Of a DNA stretch of 64,000 nt, positions 46,393 through 55,267 are shown in pieces (within the stretch, counting starts at the first letter, position 1; each line of letters starts with the position of its first letter). Made by a program: the position numbers and the translations under genes. Source of the stretch: Streptomyces lasiicapitis (lineage in GTDB: Bacteria; Actinomycetota; Actinomycetes; Streptomycetales; Streptomycetaceae); assembly GCF_014646335.1 (NCBI RefSeq), contig NZ_BMNG01000012.1, positions 122,906 through 186,905 of the forward strand, given 5' to 3'. The notes beneath the pieces were generated by a model that was given only the letters and a program-made list of their open reading frames with translations, was not told where the DNA came from and searched no databases.

Positions 46393-47528
46393 CGGCGCTT
46401 CCCCGAGGGGCGCCCGCGACCGCGGTTGCGGGCGGGCTGGGACCGCGGTCCCGAGCGCGGGCCGACCACGGCCGGTGCTGTGTCCTCGCCGGCCTGGTCG
46501 ACGTCGTCCTGCGGCTCGTCGCCCTCCGGCTCCGGGGCCTCGGCGGACTCGCCCTTGGCGGCGGCCGCCCTGCGCTTGGCGAGCACCCGCTTCTTGAGGG
46601 CCTTCATCTGCGGCTCGGTCTCCTTGAGATCGGCGACCAGGGGGGTCGCGATGAAGATCGAGGAGTACGCGCCCGCGGCGAGGCCGACGAACAGCGACAG
46701 CGAGATGTCGTTCAGCATGCCCGCGCCGAGGAAGCCGCCGCCGATGAACAGCAGACCGGCGACCGGCAGGAGCGCCACCACCGTGGTGTTGATGGAGCGC
46801 ACCAGCGTGCTGTTGATGGAGCGGTTGGCGACCTCGCTGTACGTGAAGCGGGTCTGCTTGGCGAGGTCCTTCGACTGTTCCTTGAGGCTGTCGAAGACCA
46901 CGACCGTGTCGTACAGCGAATATCCGAGAATGGTCAGCAGACCGATCACCGTGCCCGGTGTGACCTCGAAGCCGACGAGGGCGTACACACCCACGGTGAT
47001 GGTGATGTCGTGGATGAGCGCGATCAGCGCGGCCAGCGCCATTCGCCATTCGAAGGCGATCGCCAGATAGATCACGACCAGGACCATGAAGATCCCCAGG
47101 CCTTGCCAGGCCTTGTTGGCGACCTGTTCACCCCAGCTCGGACCCACGAGGTCGGCGTTGATCTTCTCCGACTCCATGCCGAGATCCTTGGCGATCTCGT
47201 CCTTGACCTGGTCGGACTTGGCGGTGTCCACACCGGCGATCTGGATGCGCAGGGTGTCGTTGCCGAGCTTCTGTACGAGCGCGTCGTGGCCGGAGGCGCG
47301 CTCCGCGGACTCTTCCGCCTTGTTGACCGAGACGCTGGTCTTCGGCGTGTTGAAGACGGCGCCGCCCTCGAACTCGATGCCCATGTTCAGGCCGCGCACC
47401 GCCAGGCCGACGATGGCCGTGATGGTGATCAGGATCGAGATGCCGTACCAGATCTTGCGCTTGCCGACGAAGTCGTAGCCGACCTCGCCGCGGTAGAGCC
47501 GGGCGCCGAGATCTCCAAGTTTCGACAT
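46389..47528 (-). CDS. secF: Protein translocase subunit SecF
   Basis: With SecD, uses proton motive force to aid protein export through SecYEG. The 379-aa product has six predicted helices, with the GIEFEGGAVF segment after the first and the TILGYSLYDTVVVFDSLKE core characteristic of SecF, then a charged C-terminal tail of about 70 residues (KRRAAAAKGESAEAPEPEGD; RSGPRSQPARNRGRGRPSGK). Start ATG 47526-47528, one base after the secD stop. Confidence 0.97.
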   Translation of the reverse strand: MSKLGDLGARLYRGEVGYDFVGKRKIWYGISILITITAIVGLAVRGLNMGIEFEGGAVFNTPKTSVSVNKAEESAERASGHDALVQKLGNDTLRIQIAGVDTAKSDQVKDEIAKDLGMESEKINADLVGPSWGEQVANKAWQGLGIFMVLVVIYLAIAFEWRMALAALIALIHDITITVGVYALVGFEVTPGTVIGLLTILGYSLYDTVVVFDSLKEQSKDLAKQTRFTYSEVANRSINSTLVRSINTTVVALLPVAGLLFIGGGFLGAGMLNDISLSLFVGLAAGAYSSIFIATPLVADLKETEPQMKALKKRVLAKRRAAAAKGESAEAPEPEGDEPQDDVDQAGEDTAPAVVGPRSGPRSQPARNRGRGRPSGKRR

Positions 47529-47529
47529 C

Positions 47530-49377
47530 TCACGCCTCCTTCGGGGTCGAGTCGACGGGGGCGGTCGGGCCACTGCGGCGCGAGCGGCGCAGCGGCGGTT
47601 TGGCACCGAGTCGCTTCGGGTCGAGGCCGGACCACTTGCCGCCGCTCGCGAAGAACTTCTTGCGAGCCATGATCGTCATCAGTGGCTTGGTGAAGAAGAA
47701 CACCACCACGACGTCGAGGAGCGTCGTCAGGCCCAGCGTGAACGCGAAGCCCTGGACCTTGCCGACGGTGACGATGAAGAGCACCGCGGCGGCGAGGAAC
47801 GACACGAAGTCGGAGACCAGGATGGTGCGCCGGGCCCGCGGCCAGGCACGCTCGACGGCGGGCCGCAGCGTACGACCCTCGCGGATCTCGTCCCTTATGC
47901 GTTCGAAGTAGACGATGAACGAGTCGGCGGTGATACCGATGGCGACGATGGCACCACAGACCGCGGGCAGGTTCAGCGCGAACTTAATCGTCGGGCCGAG
48001 CAGCGTCATGATCGTGTACGTCAGCGCCGCGGAGACGCCGAGGGACGCGATGGCGATGAAGGCCAGGCCGCGGTAGTACGCCACCAGGTAGATGATGACG
48101 AGCGCGAGGCCGATGGCGCCGGCGATGAGGCCCGCGCGCAGCTGCTCGCCGCCGAGCGCCGCGCTGACCGTGGTGACGCTCTGCTCCTTGAAGGTCAGCG
48201 GGAGCGCGCCGTACGACAGGATGTTGGCCAGGTCCTTGGCCTCGTCCTGGGTGAAGCTGCCGGAGATCTCGGCCTCGCCGGAGGTCAGCGCCTGCCGGAC
48301 GTACGGCGCGGAGACGACCTCGCCGTCCATGACGATGCCGAACTCGTTCTGCGGCGGCTGCTGGCTGGCGAGCTTGCCGGTGATGTCACCGAACTGCTTC
48401 GTCCCCTTGCCGGAGAACTTCATCGTGACCTTCCAGCCAGCGGCACCCTGGGTGTCGTAGACGGCCTTCGCGTCATCGACCTCCTTGCCGTTGACCTCGG
48501 AGGGTCCGAGGATGAACTTGTCCCAGCCCTTTCCGTCGCCGCTCTTGCCGCAGGCCACGACCGGGTCGGTCGGCTTGGTGCCTTCCTTGACCTTCAGACG
48601 GGCCGTCTTGCTGGTGCAGTCGAGCTTGGTGAACTGCTCCTGGAGCTTCGCGGTGTCACCGGACGGGGCCGGCGGCGTCGGCGACGGGTCCTTCTTGCCG
48701 TCGTCCTTCTTGCCGTCGTCCTTCTTGTCCTTGGCCGGGTCGTCCTTGGCGTCGCCGGTGGGCGTCGCGGGCGGAGTGGTGTCGGCCTTCAGGCCGTCGG
48801 TGACAGAGCGGCCCTGGGTGGTCGGCGTCGCGGTCGGCGAGGTCGCCCCGTCCTTGGGCTCGTCGCTCTCCTTGGGCTTGTCACCCTTGTCACCCTTGTC
48901 ACCCTTGTCGCCGTCCTTGCCCGAGGACGACGGCTTGGGCTTCGGGGCCGGCTTCTCCGCCGCACCCGTGCTGGGCTGCTGGGCGAGGACGGGCCGGAAG
49001 TAGAGCTGAGCGGTCGTGCCGACCTGCTCCCGCGCCTGCTTGGCGTTGGTGCCCTTGGGGATGTTGACGATGATGTTCCGGTCGCCCTGGGTCTGCACCT
49101 CGGCTTCGGAGACACCCAGACCGTTGACACGGTTGTTGATGATGTCAACAGCCGTGTTCAGGTTGGTCTGGTTGATCGCGTTCTTCTGGCCCGGCTCGTT
49201 CTTCGCCTCGAGCGTGATGCTCGTGCCACCGGCGAGGTCGATGCCGAGGCGGGGCGTGGTGTGACCGGAGAGGAACATCCCTCCGGTGAGCGCCACCAGG
49301 GCGATCATGATCAGGACCAGGGTGCGGCCCGGTTTCCCCTGGGCGGCCTGCCTGCGGCCCTTCGTGGGTGCTGCCAC
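47530..49377 (-). CDS. secD: Protein translocase subunit SecD with a large low-complexity insert
   Basis: The 615-aa product has an N-terminal membrane helix (about 19-37), the P1 extracytoplasmic domain (GIDLAGGTSITLEAKNEPGQ), and a C-terminal bundle of five helices with GVSAALTYTIMTLLGPTIKF and AIGITADSFIVYFERIRDEI. Between residues about 133 and 241, inside P1, is an insert of Lys, Asp, Pro, Thr and Gly including tandem GDK units; E. coli SecD has none. Start GTG 49375-49377. Gene order is yajC-secD-secF; 184 nt separate it from yajC. Confidence 0.96.
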   Translation of the reverse strand: MAAPTKGRRQAAQGKPGRTLVLIMIALVALTGGMFLSGHTTPRLGIDLAGGTSITLEAKNEPGQKNAINQTNLNTAVDIINNRVNGLGVSEAEVQTQGDRNIIVNIPKGTNAKQAREQVGTTAQLYFRPVLAQQPSTGAAEKPAPKPKPSSSGKDGDKGDKGDKGDKPKESDEPKDGATSPTATPTTQGRSVTDGLKADTTPPATPTGDAKDDPAKDKKDDGKKDDGKKDPSPTPPAPSGDTAKLQEQFTKLDCTSKTARLKVKEGTKPTDPVVACGKSGDGKGWDKFILGPSEVNGKEVDDAKAVYDTQGAAGWKVTMKFSGKGTKQFGDITGKLASQQPPQNEFGIVMDGEVVSAPYVRQALTSGEAEISGSFTQDEAKDLANILSYGALPLTFKEQSVTTVSAALGGEQLRAGLIAGAIGLALVIIYLVAYYRGLAFIAIASLGVSAALTYTIMTLLGPTIKFALNLPAVCGAIVAIGITADSFIVYFERIRDEIREGRTLRPAVERAWPRARRTILVSDFVSFLAAAVLFIVTVGKVQGFAFTLGLTTLLDVVVVFFFTKPLMTIMARKKFFASGGKWSGLDPKRLGAKPPLRRSRRSGPTAPVDSTPKEA

Positions 49378-49561
49378 CTTCTCGTTCTCCCTGTCCAACC
49401 GTCCCGGCCTGCGGGGTGCCTCCCCGTCACCTGCGCTGAGCGGAGGGCTGCGGTGGAGGGGACCCGGGCGGGCGGCCATGAAGTTGTGTCGAGACGCGGC
49501 GCGAAATCACCTGCGGCGGGGGCCGCGGTGCGCGAGCGGGCGCACGGACCCCCGTCTGTGA

Positions 49562-50047
49562 CTACTTCGCGCCGGACTCGCCGTCGGTCTTCTTCGGCTC
49601 TGCGTCCGCTGCCTCGGGGGCCTCGTCGGCCGTGTCCTTCTTGCCGAGGTCGATGCGCTCGTCGTCCGAAGCGGCCGCGGCGGCGTCGGCGGGCTCGCCG
49701 GCCTCGGTGAGGGAGGAGGCGTCGTCGGGCACCACGGGGGCGTCGTCGGACTTCAGGTCGTCCTCGGTGCCGTGAACGATGCGGTTGTACTCGTCGTCGT
49801 CGAGGACGGCGCCGATGGAGTTCTTCGCGTACACCGCGTGGACGCCGGGGGCCACCTCGAGGAGGACCGCGTCGTCGTGGACCTCCTTGACGGTGGCGTA
49901 CATGCCTCCGATCGTGCGGATGCCGGTGCCAGGCGTCATGTCGTTACGCATCTGGGCGGCCGCGTTCTGCTTGCGCTTGGCGGACCGGGTCATCAGGAAC
50001 ATGGCCCCGATGAGCACGATGAAGGGGAGGAGGGTCACGATATTCAC
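49562..50047 (-). CDS. yajC: Preprotein translocase accessory subunit YajC
   Basis: Small SecDF partner. The 161-aa product has one N-terminal membrane helix (VNIVTLLPFIVLIGAMFLMT), the conserved basic stretch and GTGIRTIGGMYATVKEVHDD of the YajC fold, then a long acidic Ala/Asp/Glu tail (about residues 95-161), longer than in E. coli (110 aa in all). Start GTG 50045-50047. It is followed by secD. Confidence 0.94.
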   Translation of the reverse strand: MNIVTLLPFIVLIGAMFLMTRSAKRKQNAAAQMRNDMTPGTGIRTIGGMYATVKEVHDDAVLLEVAPGVHAVYAKNSIGAVLDDDEYNRIVHGTEDDLKSDDAPVVPDDASSLTEAGEPADAAAAASDDERIDLGKKDTADEAPEAADAEPKKTDGESGAK

Positions 50048-50225
50048 GGGACGGAGTTTCCTTCGCACGACCGCGTACTTTGAGCGGCCTGATGGATGGG
50101 GGTGGGCGGCGCCGCCCACAAGGGCGGCATCGGCGGAGTCTAAGCGAGTCCGCGCCTAACGAACAACGCTCAGCATGGCACCGCAGTTCCTGACGGTGCG
50201 ACTCTCCGCGCCGGTGCGCGCCGCG

Positions 50226-51299
50226 TCACGACCCGAACAAGTCCTGTTGTCCAGTTCCCGCTCCCTGCCGGGGCGGTACGAGACCCAGATGGGCCCATGC
50301 CGCGGGCGTCCCGACGCGGCCGCGGGGGGTGCGGGCGAGCAGCCCCTCCCGGACGAGGAAGGGCTCGGCCACCTCTTCCACCGTCTCACGCTCCTCCCCC
50401 ACCGCGACGGCGAGGGTGGAGAGGCCGACGGGGCCGCCGCCGAACAGCTTCAGGAGGGCTTCGAGGACCGCACGGTCCAGGCGGTCGAGGCCACGGGCGT
50501 CGACCTCGTAGACGCTCAGAGCGGCGCCCGCGATCTCGCGGTTGATCACGCCGTCGGCCTTGACCTGCGCGTAGTCGCGCACGCGGCGCAGCAGGCGGTT
50601 GGCGATGCGGGGGGTGCCGCGGGAGCGGCCCGCGATCTCGGCGGCGCCCTCGGTGTCGATGGCGACGTCCAGCAGGTTCGCGGAGCGGTGGATCACCCGC
50701 TCCAGTTCGGCGGGCTCGTAGAACTCCATGTGCGCGGTGAAGCCGAAGCGGTCGCGCAGCGGCGGCGGCAGCAGGCCCGCGCGCGTGGTGGCGCCGACGA
50801 GCGTGAAGGGCGGCAGTTCCAGCGGGATGGCGGTGGCTCCCGGACCCTTGCCGACGATCACGTCGACACGGAAGTCCTCCATGGCCATGTACAGCATTTC
50901 CTCGGCGGGCCTCGACATGCGGTGGATCTCGTCGAGGAAGAGGACCTCGCCCTCCTGGAGCGAGGACAGGATCGCGGCGAGGTCGCCCGCGTGCTGGATG
51001 GCCGGGCCGCTGGTGATGCGGATCGGGGCGCCCATCTCGGCGGCGATGATCATCGAGAGGGTCGTCTTGCCGAGGCCGGGGGCGCCGGAGAGCAGCACGT
51101 GGTCGGCGGTGGCGCCGCGCGCGCGGGCGGCACGCAGGACGAGGTCGAGCTGCTCCCTGACCTTCTCCTGGCCGATGAACTCGCCCAGGTCCTTGGGGCG
51201 CAGGGCGGCCTCGACGGCCTGGTCCTCGCCGTCGGCGGACGCACCGACCAGCCGCTCGGCCGCCCCGGCAGCGTCGTCGGTCGTGTCGTCCCAGTTCAT
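50226..51299 (-). CDS. ruvB: Holliday junction branch-migration helicase RuvB
   Basis: AAA+ motor that drives branch migration with RuvA. The 357-aa product has Walker A GAPGLGKTT (72-80), Walker B LFLDEIHRM, the sensor stretch LVGATTRAG, arginine finger region LRDRFGFTAHMEFY and the C-terminal winged helix GPVGLSTLAVAVGEERETVE. Start ATG 51297-51299; it follows ruvA by 32 nt. The gap 50048-50225 downstream, before yajC, shows no clear element. Confidence 0.97.
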   Translation of the reverse strand: MNWDDTTDDAAGAAERLVGASADGEDQAVEAALRPKDLGEFIGQEKVREQLDLVLRAARARGATADHVLLSGAPGLGKTTLSMIIAAEMGAPIRITSGPAIQHAGDLAAILSSLQEGEVLFLDEIHRMSRPAEEMLYMAMEDFRVDVIVGKGPGATAIPLELPPFTLVGATTRAGLLPPPLRDRFGFTAHMEFYEPAELERVIHRSANLLDVAIDTEGAAEIAGRSRGTPRIANRLLRRVRDYAQVKADGVINREIAGAALSVYEVDARGLDRLDRAVLEALLKLFGGGPVGLSTLAVAVGEERETVEEVAEPFLVREGLLARTPRGRVGTPAAWAHLGLVPPRQGAGTGQQDLFGS

Positions 51300-51331
51300 G
51301 CGGTGTGCCTCGCGATGCGGTTCGGGGGTGG

Positions 51332-51940
51332 CTAGCGGGTGCGGTTCAGGGTCTGGAGGGCGGCCTTCAGGAGCCGGCCCACCTGCGGCGACTCCATGGC
51401 CTCGGCCTGCGGCGTGACGGCGGTGACCGCTTCGTCCGCCTCGCGCGTCGCGTACCCCAGGCCGATCAGCGCGGCGTGCAGCTGGTCGCGCCAGCCGGAG
51501 GTGACGGCGGTGCCGATGGCGGGGCCGCCGGTGCCGAGCGGTGCGCCGAGGCGGTCCTTCAGCTCCAGGAGCAGCTTCTGGGCGCCCTTCTTGCCGATGC
51601 CGGGCACGGCGGTGAGTGCCTTCTCGTCGGCCGTGGCGACCGCGCGGCGCAGCGCGTCCGGGTTGTGCACGGCGAGCATCGCCTGGGCGAGGCGCGGGCC
51701 GACGCCGCTCGCGGTCTGCAGGAGCTCGAAGGTCTGCCGCTCGTCGTCGTCCGCGAAGCCGTACAGCGTGAGGGAGTCCTCGCGGACGACCAGGGACGTG
51801 GCGAGCTTGGTCTGCTGGCCGATACGGAGTCCGGAGAGCGTGTCCGGCGTGCACTGGACGGCCATGCCGATGCCGCCCACTTCGACGACGGCGGAGTCAG
51901 GGGCGAGGGCGGCGACCGGGCCGCTGACGAAGGCGATCAT
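51332..51940 (-). CDS. ruvA: Holliday junction-binding protein RuvA
   Basis: Tetramer that holds the four-way junction open for RuvB. The 202-aa product has the OB-fold N-domain (MIAFVSGPVAALAPDSAVVE), two helix-hairpin-helix motifs (LLQTASGVGPRLAQAMLAVH and LTAVPGIGKKGAQKLLLELK) and the C-terminal RuvB-contact domain. ATG 51938-51940 overlaps the ruvC stop (ATGA). Confidence 0.97.
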   Translation of the reverse strand: MIAFVSGPVAALAPDSAVVEVGGIGMAVQCTPDTLSGLRIGQQTKLATSLVVREDSLTLYGFADDDERQTFELLQTASGVGPRLAQAMLAVHNPDALRRAVATADEKALTAVPGIGKKGAQKLLLELKDRLGAPLGTGGPAIGTAVTSGWRDQLHAALIGLGYATREADEAVTAVTPQAEAMESPQVGRLLKAALQTLNRTR

Positions 51941-52566
51941 GCGGGGCGGCCTTTCGAGGTTTGCTGGGCTTGCTGGGAACGCCCGGCTTGCTGGGCCTGC
52001 CGGACGTGGGGGGTCTGCTGGGCTTGCTGGGCGTGCTTGGCCACCGCCTGCTGGAGGCGGTTCTGGGCCACGGCCTGCTGGAGGCGGTTCTGCGCGGGCG
52101 CGCGCCAGATGTGGCAGATCGCGAGGGCCAGGGCGTCGGCGGCGTCGGCGGGCTTGGGCGGCGCGTCAAGGCGGAGCAGGCGGGTCACCATCGCGCCGAC
52201 CTGGGCCTTGTCGGCGCGGCCGCTGCCGGTGACGGCGGCCTTGATCTCGCTGGGGGTGTGCAGGGCGACGGGGATGCCGCGGCGTGACGCGCACAGCATG
52301 GCGACGGCGCTGGCCTGGGCGGTGCCCATGACCGTACGGACGTTGTGCTGGCTGAACACCCGCTCCACGGCGACGAATTCGGGGCGGTGCTCGTCCAGCC
52401 AGCTCTCGATGCCCTGCTCGATGGCGACCAGGCGGAGGCCCAAGTCGGCGTCCGCGGGCGTACGCACGACGCCGACGCCACGCATGGTCAACGGGCGGCC
52501 CGCGACGCCTTCGACGACACCGACACCGCACCGGGTGAGCCCGGGGTCCACCCCAAGTACCCGCAC
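51937..52566 (-). CDS. ruvC: Holliday junction resolvase RuvC with a duplicated Gln/Ala-rich tail
   Basis: Cuts Holliday junctions. The 209-aa product has the RNase H-like catalytic acids D7 (VLGVDPGLTRCG), E68 (VAVERVFSQHN) and the D141/D144 pair in KPADAADALALAICH. E. coli RuvC is 173 aa; here residues 158-209 form an extra tail with AQNRLQQAV repeated exactly (158-166, 167-175) and further QQA runs. I choose GTG 52564-52566, with GAGGGGG upstream, over the longer frame to 52620. Confidence 0.96.
   Translation of the reverse strand: MRVLGVDPGLTRCGVGVVEGVAGRPLTMRGVGVVRTPADADLGLRLVAIEQGIESWLDEHRPEFVAVERVFSQHNVRTVMGTAQASAVAMLCASRRGIPVALHTPSEIKAAVTGSGRADKAQVGAMVTRLLRLDAPPKPADAADALALAICHIWRAPAQNRLQQAVAQNRLQQAVAKHAQQAQQTPHVRQAQQAGRSQQAQQTSKGRPA
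52043..52096 (-). repeat. 27-bp tandem duplication inside ruvC
   Basis: Two adjacent 27-bp copies (52043-52069 and 52070-52096) containing CCTGCTGGAGGCGGTTCTG differ by only a few bases. In frame they give the doubled AQNRLQQAV in the C-terminal tail of RuvC. Confidence 0.9.
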
Positions 52567-52624
52567 TCCAACCCCCTCTTCGATCGCCTGTTTGTGCAGG
52601 CTATCGGGTGCCACTGACAAAGCG

Positions 52625-52656
52625 ACGGGCCGACGGGGTGTGTCCCGTCGGCCCGT
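52625..52656 (-). terminator. Terminator after the pdxS-pdxT-yebC genes
   Basis: A perfect 13-bp stem (52625-52637 with 52644-52656) with a 6-nt loop lies 25 nt beyond the yebC stop and 59 nt before ruvC. Confidence 0.82.
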
Positions 52657-52680
52657 TCGCCCGTTGCCGTGGTGTGCCGC

Positions 52681-53433
52681 TCAGGCGTCGACCTTCGCCA
52701 TGACGTCGTCCGACACGTCGAAGTTGGCGAAGACGTTCTGCACGTCGTCGCTGTCCTCGAGGGCGTCGATGAGCTTGAAGATCTTGCGCGCGCCTTCTTC
52801 GTCCAGCTCGACCTGCATGGTCGGGACGAAGTTGGCCTCGGCCGAGTCGTAGTCGATGCCGGCCTCCTGGAGCGCGGTGCGCACCGCGACCATGTCGGTG
52901 GCCTCGCTGAGCACCTCGAAGGACTCACCCAGGTCGTTGACCTCTTCGGCGCCTGCGTCCAGAACAGCCGTCAGGACGTCGTCCTCGCTCAGCTCGCCCT
53001 TGGGGACGATCACGACGCCCTTGCGGTTGAAGAGGTACGACACCGAGCCCGGGTCGGCCATGGAGCCGCCGTTGCGGGTCATCGCCACGCGCACGTCGGA
53101 GGCCGCGCGGTTGCGGTTGTCGGTCAGACACTCGATGAGCACCGCGACGCCGTTCGGGCCGTAGCCCTCGTACATGATCGTCTCGTAGTCGGCGCCACCG
53201 GCTTCGAGACCGGCACCGCGCTTGACCGCGGAGTCGATGTTCTTGTTCGGAACCGAGCTCTTCTTGGCCTTCTGGATGGCGTCGAAGAGGGTCGGGTTGC
53301 CGGACACGTCGGCGCCGCCCGTGCGGGCCGCGACCTCGATGTTCTTGATCATCTTCGCGAAGAGCTTGCCGCGCTTGGCGTCGATCACGGCCTTCTTGTG
53401 CTTCGTCGTAGCCCATTTAGAGTGGCCGGACAT
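52681..53433 (-). CDS. yebC: YebC/PmpR family regulatory protein
   Basis: A 250-aa member of the YebC/TACO1 family, reported as DNA-binding regulators and more recently as ribosome-associated factors that ease translation of proline runs. It begins MSGHSKWATTKHKKAVIDAK and has NPTLFDAIQKAKKSSVPNKN and MYEGYGPNGVAVLIECLTDN, all strongly conserved. It lies between pdxT and ruvC, the usual neighbourhood (yebC-ruvCAB) in many bacteria. Confidence 0.96.
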   Translation of the reverse strand: MSGHSKWATTKHKKAVIDAKRGKLFAKMIKNIEVAARTGGADVSGNPTLFDAIQKAKKSSVPNKNIDSAVKRGAGLEAGGADYETIMYEGYGPNGVAVLIECLTDNRNRAASDVRVAMTRNGGSMADPGSVSYLFNRKGVVIVPKGELSEDDVLTAVLDAGAEEVNDLGESFEVLSEATDMVAVRTALQEAGIDYDSAEANFVPTMQVELDEEGARKIFKLIDALEDSDDVQNVFANFDVSDDVMAKVDA

Positions 53434-53481
53434 CTGCCTGTCTCCTTCGCGTAACCCATTCCTGTACGAACGCCAGAGATC

Positions 53482-54090
53482 CTACAAGGCTCCCGGCGCC
53501 GCGCTCCCCCGCACCATCGCCACGAACAGGCCGTGAACACGGTGGTCACCGGTCAGCTCGGGGTGGAACGAGGTGGCGAGCACGTTGTCCTGACGCACCG
53601 CGACGATGTGTCCGCCGTGCTCGGCGAGCACCTCCACGCGGGCGCCGACCGACTCCACCCACGGGGCACGGATGAAGACGCCCTCCACAGGGTCCCCGTC
53701 GACGCCCTTCATGTCGACGGCCGCTTCGAAGGACTCGTTCTGCCGCCCGAAGGCGTTGCGGCGCACGATCATGTCGATGCCGCCGAAGGTCTCCTGCCCC
53801 GAACGCGGGTCGAGGATCTTGTCGGCGAGCATGATCATGCCCGCGCAGGTGCCGTACACCGGCATGCCCGCGCGCACGCGCGCGCGTAGCGGCTCCAGGA
53901 GGCCGAAAAGCGCCGCCAGTTTGGAGATCGTGGTCGATTCGCCGCCGGGGATGACCAGGCCGTCGACCTCGGCGAGCTCTTCGGGGCGCCGCACCGGCCT
54001 GGCCACGGCGTCTGCCGCGGCCAGGGCGATGAGGTGCTCCCGCACGTCGCCCTGGAGAGCCAGGACGCCGACTACGGGGGTGTCGTTCAT
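53482..54090 (-). CDS. pdxT: Pyridoxal 5'-phosphate synthase glutaminase subunit
   Basis: Supplies ammonia from glutamine to PdxS. The 202-aa product has GVLALQGDVREHL, the oxyanion PGGESTT, nucleophile C82 in YGTCAGMIMLA, and the His-Glu pair in SFHPELTGD. The ATG (54088-54090) is 3 nt from the pdxS stop, so the pair is co-translated. Confidence 0.97.
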   Translation of the reverse strand: MNDTPVVGVLALQGDVREHLIALAAADAVARPVRRPEELAEVDGLVIPGGESTTISKLAALFGLLEPLRARVRAGMPVYGTCAGMIMLADKILDPRSGQETFGGIDMIVRRNAFGRQNESFEAAVDMKGVDGDPVEGVFIRAPWVESVGARVEVLAEHGGHIVAVRQDNVLATSFHPELTGDHRVHGLFVAMVRGSAAPGAL

Positions 54091-54093
54091 GGG

Positions 54094-55017
54094 TTACCAG
54101 CCGCGGTTCGCGTAGCGCTCGGCCTCGGGCAGGGTGTCGCAGTTGATGCCGACCATGGCCTCGCCGAGGTTGCGGGACGCGTCCGCGATGATCTTGGGGT
54201 CGTCGAAGAAGGTGGTGGCCTTCACGATGGCGGCGGCGCGCTTGGCGGGGTCGCCGGACTTGAAGATGCCGGAGCCGACGAAGACGCCCTCGGCGCCGAG
54301 CTGGCGCATCAGGGCGGCGTCGGCCGGGGTGGCGACGCCACCGGCGGAGAAGAGGACCACCGGCAGCTTGCCCAGCTCGGAGACCTCCTTCACGAGCTCG
54401 TACGGGGCGCGCAGGTCCTTGGCCGCGGCGTACAGCTCGTTGTTGTCGAAGCCGCGCAGCTTGGCGATCTCGTTCTTGATCTGGCGCAGGTGGCGGACGG
54501 CCTCGACCACGTTGCCGGTGCCGGCCTCGCCCTTGGAGCGGATCATGGCCGCGCCCTCGGCGATGCGGCGCAGGGCCTCGCCCAGGTTGGTGGCGCCACA
54601 GACGAACGGCGTGGTGAAGGCGAACTTGTCCGAGTGGTTGACCTCGTCGGCCGGGGTGAGGACCTCGGACTCGTCGATGTAGTCGACGCCGAGGGACTGC
54701 AGGACCTGGGCCTCCACGAAGTGGCCGATGCGGGACTTGGCCATGACCGGGATCGAGACGGCCTCGATGATCTCTTCGATCATGTTCGGGTCGGACATGC
54801 GGGCCACGCCGCCGTCCTTGCGGATGTCGGCCGGGACCCGCTCCAGGGCCATGACGGCCACGGCACCCGCGTCCTCGGCGATCTTCGCCTGCTCGGCGTT
54901 GACCACGTCCATGATCACGCCGCCCTTGAGCTGCTCGGCCATGCCGCGCTTCACACGGGCGGTGCCGGTCGCGGCGCTGTCGGCGGGCTGGTTGCTGGGG
55001 GAGAGCGTGCTGGACAC
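54094..55017 (-). CDS. pdxS: Pyridoxal 5'-phosphate synthase subunit PdxS
   Basis: Makes PLP from ribose 5-phosphate, glyceraldehyde 3-phosphate and ammonia, in a 24-subunit complex with PdxT. The 307-aa product has the (beta/alpha)8 core with KRGMAEQLKGGVIMDVVNAE, the Schiff-base lysine K94 in IPVMAKSRIGHF, and LPVVLFSAGGVATPADAAL. GTG start 55015-55017 gives the usual short Ser/Pro N-terminus. A BldD-like palindrome lies directly before it. Confidence 0.97.
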   Translation of the reverse strand: MSSTLSPSNQPADSAATGTARVKRGMAEQLKGGVIMDVVNAEQAKIAEDAGAVAVMALERVPADIRKDGGVARMSDPNMIEEIIEAVSIPVMAKSRIGHFVEAQVLQSLGVDYIDESEVLTPADEVNHSDKFAFTTPFVCGATNLGEALRRIAEGAAMIRSKGEAGTGNVVEAVRHLRQIKNEIAKLRGFDNNELYAAAKDLRAPYELVKEVSELGKLPVVLFSAGGVATPADAALMRQLGAEGVFVGSGIFKSGDPAKRAAAIVKATTFFDDPKIIADASRNLGEAMVGINCDTLPEAERYANRGW

Positions 55018-55018
55018 G

Positions 55019-55030
55019 GGTGACCTCACT
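55019..55030. promoter_or_regulatory. BldD-like palindrome at the pdxS start
   Basis: On the minus strand AGTGA-GG-TCACC fits the BldD box with a 2-nt spacer. It overlaps the pdxS ribosome binding region and ends 2 nt before the GTG. It may be a real operator or a chance match created by the Shine-Dalgarno sequence. The remaining gap, 55031-55267, shows nothing I can name. Confidence 0.4.
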
Positions 55031-55267
55031 CGATACGAAGTACGAAGGCCGTACGACGGCTGTGGCAGTGGGCGGATACGCCGCGTGGGCGCCGCCGGGC
55101 GCGGATTGCGGCCGGAAGTCGGCTCGCGTTCCGCTTCCGTTGCGTTTCCGCTGGTACTGAGGAAACGTCCCGGGACCAGGCCACAGCAAGGGCCAATGGT
55201 GAGGCTGTGGATCGTTTTCGCCCCGCGACGGGGGTGCTCGCGTGCCCGCGACGGGGGCTCACGCGCG

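Noticed and set aside
50048..50225. A small gene between yajC and ruvB
   Set aside because: Open frames here lack a ribosome binding site and have only biased composition.
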